Source of the DNA: Arthrobacter sp. SLBN-112
GTDB lineage: Bacteria > Actinomycetota > Actinomycetes > Actinomycetales > Micrococcaceae
Assembly (NCBI RefSeq): GCF_030944625.1
Contig: NZ_JAUSXY010000001.1
Span: 2,232,001 to 2,296,000 of the forward strand
Length of the DNA stretch: 64,000 nucleotides
Reading direction: 5' to 3'
Every line of letters begins with the position of its first letter. Position 1 is the stretch's first letter. The notes beneath the pieces were generated by a model. The model saw nothing but the letters and a program-made list of their open reading frames with translations. It did no database searches and was not told the DNA's origin. A program made the translations under genes and the position numbers. Below, one piece after another: positions 62,276 through 64,000 of this stretch.

Positions 62276-63370
62276 ATGACTCCTAGCCCTGCCGTCTCCG
62301 CTGCCGGCGCCCTCGCCGCAGACCATCCACTGATGGACGGCCGCACAGCGGACTCACCGCTGATCACGGCCTACCGCGGGGGCAAACCCTCCCGCCGTCC
62401 CGTCTGGTTCATGCGGCAGGCGGGCCGGTCGTTGCCGGAATACCTCAAGGTCCGCGAGGGCATCGCCATGCTGGACTCCTGCCTCCGGCCTGAGCTGGCC
62501 TCGGAGATCACGCTCCAGCCCGTACGCCGCCACGACGTTGACGCCGGCATCTTCTTCTCCGACATCGTGATTCCGCTGAAGCTGGCCGGCGTCGGCGTCG
62601 ACATCGTGCCAGGGGTGGGGCCCGTCCTGGACAAGCCCGTGCGCACGGCCGCCGACGTTGCCGCCCTGCCCCAGCTGACCTGGGAAGCACTGGAGCCCAT
62701 CCGCGAGGCCGTCCGCCTGACGGTGGCGGAACTGGGCAAGACGCCCCTTATCGGTTTTGCCGGCGCCCCGTTCACCCTGGCCGCCTACATGGTGGAGGGG
62801 AAGCCATCGCGCGACCACCTTGGCCCGCGCACCATGATGCATGCGGACCCCGAGACCTGGACCGCGCTGGCCAACTGGGCCGCCGACGCTTCCGGGATGT
62901 TCCTCCAGGCGCAGCTTGAGGCGGGCGCCTCCGCGGCCCAGCTCTTCGACTCCTGGGCGGGCTCGCTGGGACTGGCCGATTACACCAAATACGTTGCACC
63001 GGCGTCGGCCCGTGCCCTGGACCATGTCCGCCACCTCGGTGCGCCGCTCATCCACTTCGGCACCGGCACGTCCGAACTCCTGGTTGCCATGCGCGATGTT
63101 GGCGTGGACGTGGTGGGGGTGGACTACCGGCTGCCGCTTGATGAGGCGAACCGCCGGCTGGGCGGTACCGTTCCGCTGCAGGGGAACATCGACCCCGCGC
63201 TGCTGTCAGCACCATGGAGCATCCTCGAAGCCCATGTCCGGGAGGTCATCGCGGCCGGTTCTGCCGCCCCCGGCCATGTCCTGAACCTCGGACACGGCGT
63301 GCCCCCCGAAACCGATCCTGCCGTCCTGACCCGTGTGGTGGAGCTGATCCACTCCATCCCGCCGGCCTAA
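62276..63370 (+). CDS. hemE: Uroporphyrinogen decarboxylase
   Basis: HemE removes four carboxyl groups from uroporphyrinogen III to give coproporphyrinogen III. The 364-residue barrel shows the signature RRPVWFMRQAGRSLPEYL, FFSDIVIPLKLAGVGVDI with the catalytic Asp, GFAGAPFTLAAYMVEGKPSR and VVGVDYRLPLDEANRRLGG. I start at MTPSPAVSAAG; 30 upstream residues of the longer frame lie in the hemA-hemE promoter interval. The next gene begins after three bases, so hemE and hemY are co-transcribed. Confidence 0.96.
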   Translation: MTPSPAVSAAGALAADHPLMDGRTADSPLITAYRGGKPSRRPVWFMRQAGRSLPEYLKVREGIAMLDSCLRPELASEITLQPVRRHDVDAGIFFSDIVIPLKLAGVGVDIVPGVGPVLDKPVRTAADVAALPQLTWEALEPIREAVRLTVAELGKTPLIGFAGAPFTLAAYMVEGKPSRDHLGPRTMMHADPETWTALANWAADASGMFLQAQLEAGASAAQLFDSWAGSLGLADYTKYVAPASARALDHVRHLGAPLIHFGTGTSELLVAMRDVGVDVVGVDYRLPLDEANRRLGGTVPLQGNIDPALLSAPWSILEAHVREVIAAGSAAPGHVLNLGHGVPPETDPAVLTRVVELIHSIPPA

Positions 63371-63373
63371 ACC

Positions 63374-64000
63374 ATGGGTAGTTCTCCGGCGAAGGCCGGC
63401 GCCGCGCTGGTGGTTGGCGGCGGCATTTCCGGCCTCCTGTCCGCCCGGGAACTGGCCACAGCCGGCCATGACGTGACCGTCCTTGAGGCTGGTGACTCCT
63501 GGGGAGGCTGCGTGGGCAGCCACACCGTAGCCGGCCTTACGCTGGACAGCGGCGCCGAGTCCTTCGCCACCAGGTCCGACGCCGTAGCCCGCCTTTCCGC
63601 CGAACTGGGCCTTGGCGGACGAATCGTTCCCCCACGTCCGGGTGGTGCTTGGGTCCAGCTTCCCGACGGGCCCCGCGAATTGCCCAAGACCGGTGTCCTG
63701 GGCATCCCGGCCAATCCCTGGGATCCGGAAGTCCGGCGCACACTCGGCACCCTGGGCTCGCTGCGAGCCTCCCTGGACCGGCTCCTGCCGGCATCGGTGG
63801 GCGCCGGTGCCGGCGTGACCAGCGTCGCTGCCCTCGTCCGGGCGCGGATGGGTGCGCGGGTGCTCGAACGCCTGGTTTCGCCCGTGGTAGGTGGTGTCCA
63901 CTCCGCGGACCCCGGGCTGCTCGACGTCGACATGGTGGCGCCGGGCCTCCGTGCCGGGCTGCGGAAACACGGTTCCCTCGCTGCCGCGGTAGCAGCGCAG
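63374..64000 (+). CDS. hemY: Protoporphyrinogen/coproporphyrinogen oxidase, partial at window edge
   Basis: The frame is open from the ATG to the end of the window (209 codons, no stop). The N-terminus has the FAD dinucleotide motif ALVVGGGISGLLSARELATA with VTVLEAGDSWGGCVGSHTVA, followed by LDSGAESFATRSDAVARLSA and RLVSPVVGGVHSADPGLLDV, characteristic of HemY/HemG-type flavoproteins. In actinobacteria this enzyme usually oxidises coproporphyrinogen III in the coproporphyrin-dependent haem pathway. It lies three bases after hemE. Confidence 0.93.
   Translation, partial: MGSSPAKAGAALVVGGGISGLLSARELATAGHDVTVLEAGDSWGGCVGSHTVAGLTLDSGAESFATRSDAVARLSAELGLGGRIVPPRPGGAWVQLPDGPRELPKTGVLGIPANPWDPEVRRTLGTLGSLRASLDRLLPASVGAGAGVTSVAALVRARMGARVLERLVSPVVGGVHSADPGLLDVDMVAPGLRAGLRKHGSLAAAVAAQ

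Overview
The window is a high-GC, gene-dense chromosome segment from an actinobacterium, most likely Arthrobacter or a close relative (Pseudarthrobacter, Paenarthrobacter). The evidence is strongly GC-biased third codon positions, the actinobacterial families DUF3090, DUF3107, DUF3117, SCO1664 and MSMEG_4193, a SigE/zinc-anti-sigma/TatB/Mrp cluster, a GluABCD transporter, a MoeZ-type ThiF-rhodanese fusion, and many TAnnnT -10 boxes placed 6-7 nt before start codons (leaderless messages). About 64 protein genes are called. I see no rRNA, tRNA, CRISPR array, transposase or integrase.

Layout. 1-4473: membrane protein, ispH, rmuC, ychF. 4474-10772: a module with an aldehyde dehydrogenase, a carotenoid-cleavage-type oxygenase and a vanillyl-alcohol-oxidase-type flavoenzyme, read away from a frameshifted PucR-family regulator. 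It looks like a route from lignin-type 4-alkyl or alkenyl phenols through vanillin to vanillate. 10800-13031: a three-gene operon (MSMEG_4193 phosphatase, DUF3090, SCO1664). Both modules are bracketed by copies of the ychF 3' end, so the region reads as serial insertion at the ychF terminus. 13099-20961: DUF1272 protein and a peptide-type ABC transporter with two binding proteins. 21023-31187: GDSL lipoprotein, typA, DUF559 protein, fdxA-dapC, citrate synthase, galE, TetR regulator and an unknown gene. 31198-37655: lysozyme-like protein, divergent dapD/dapE and the gluABCD operon. 37760-47874: LOG protein, DivIVA-like protein, PIG-V mannosyltransferase, DUF3117, O-methyltransferase, sigE with its anti-sigma factor, tatB, mrp, DUF1003, an MgtE-N/CBS protein and a stress protein. 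47995-54848: aminopeptidase P, PHP phosphoesterase, orphan DNA methyltransferase, DEAD-box helicase and a frameshifted RNB ribonuclease. 54878-60674: thiamine genes (thiE; TPP riboswitch-thiO-thiS-thiG), small conserved proteins, TetR and moeZ. 60795-64000: haem genes hemA, hemE and a hemY cut by the window edge.

Several pathways are represented in pieces. DapC, DapD and DapE serve the succinylase branch of lysine and diaminopimelate synthesis. ThiO, ThiS, ThiG, ThiE and perhaps MoeZ make the thiazole and join it to the pyrimidine. HemA, HemE and HemY act in haem synthesis.

Four genes (pucR-like, dppB-like, RNB, thiO) are each broken by a single extra base, three of them in C/G runs. The shared +1 pattern argues for sequence errors at least as strongly as for real pseudogenes.
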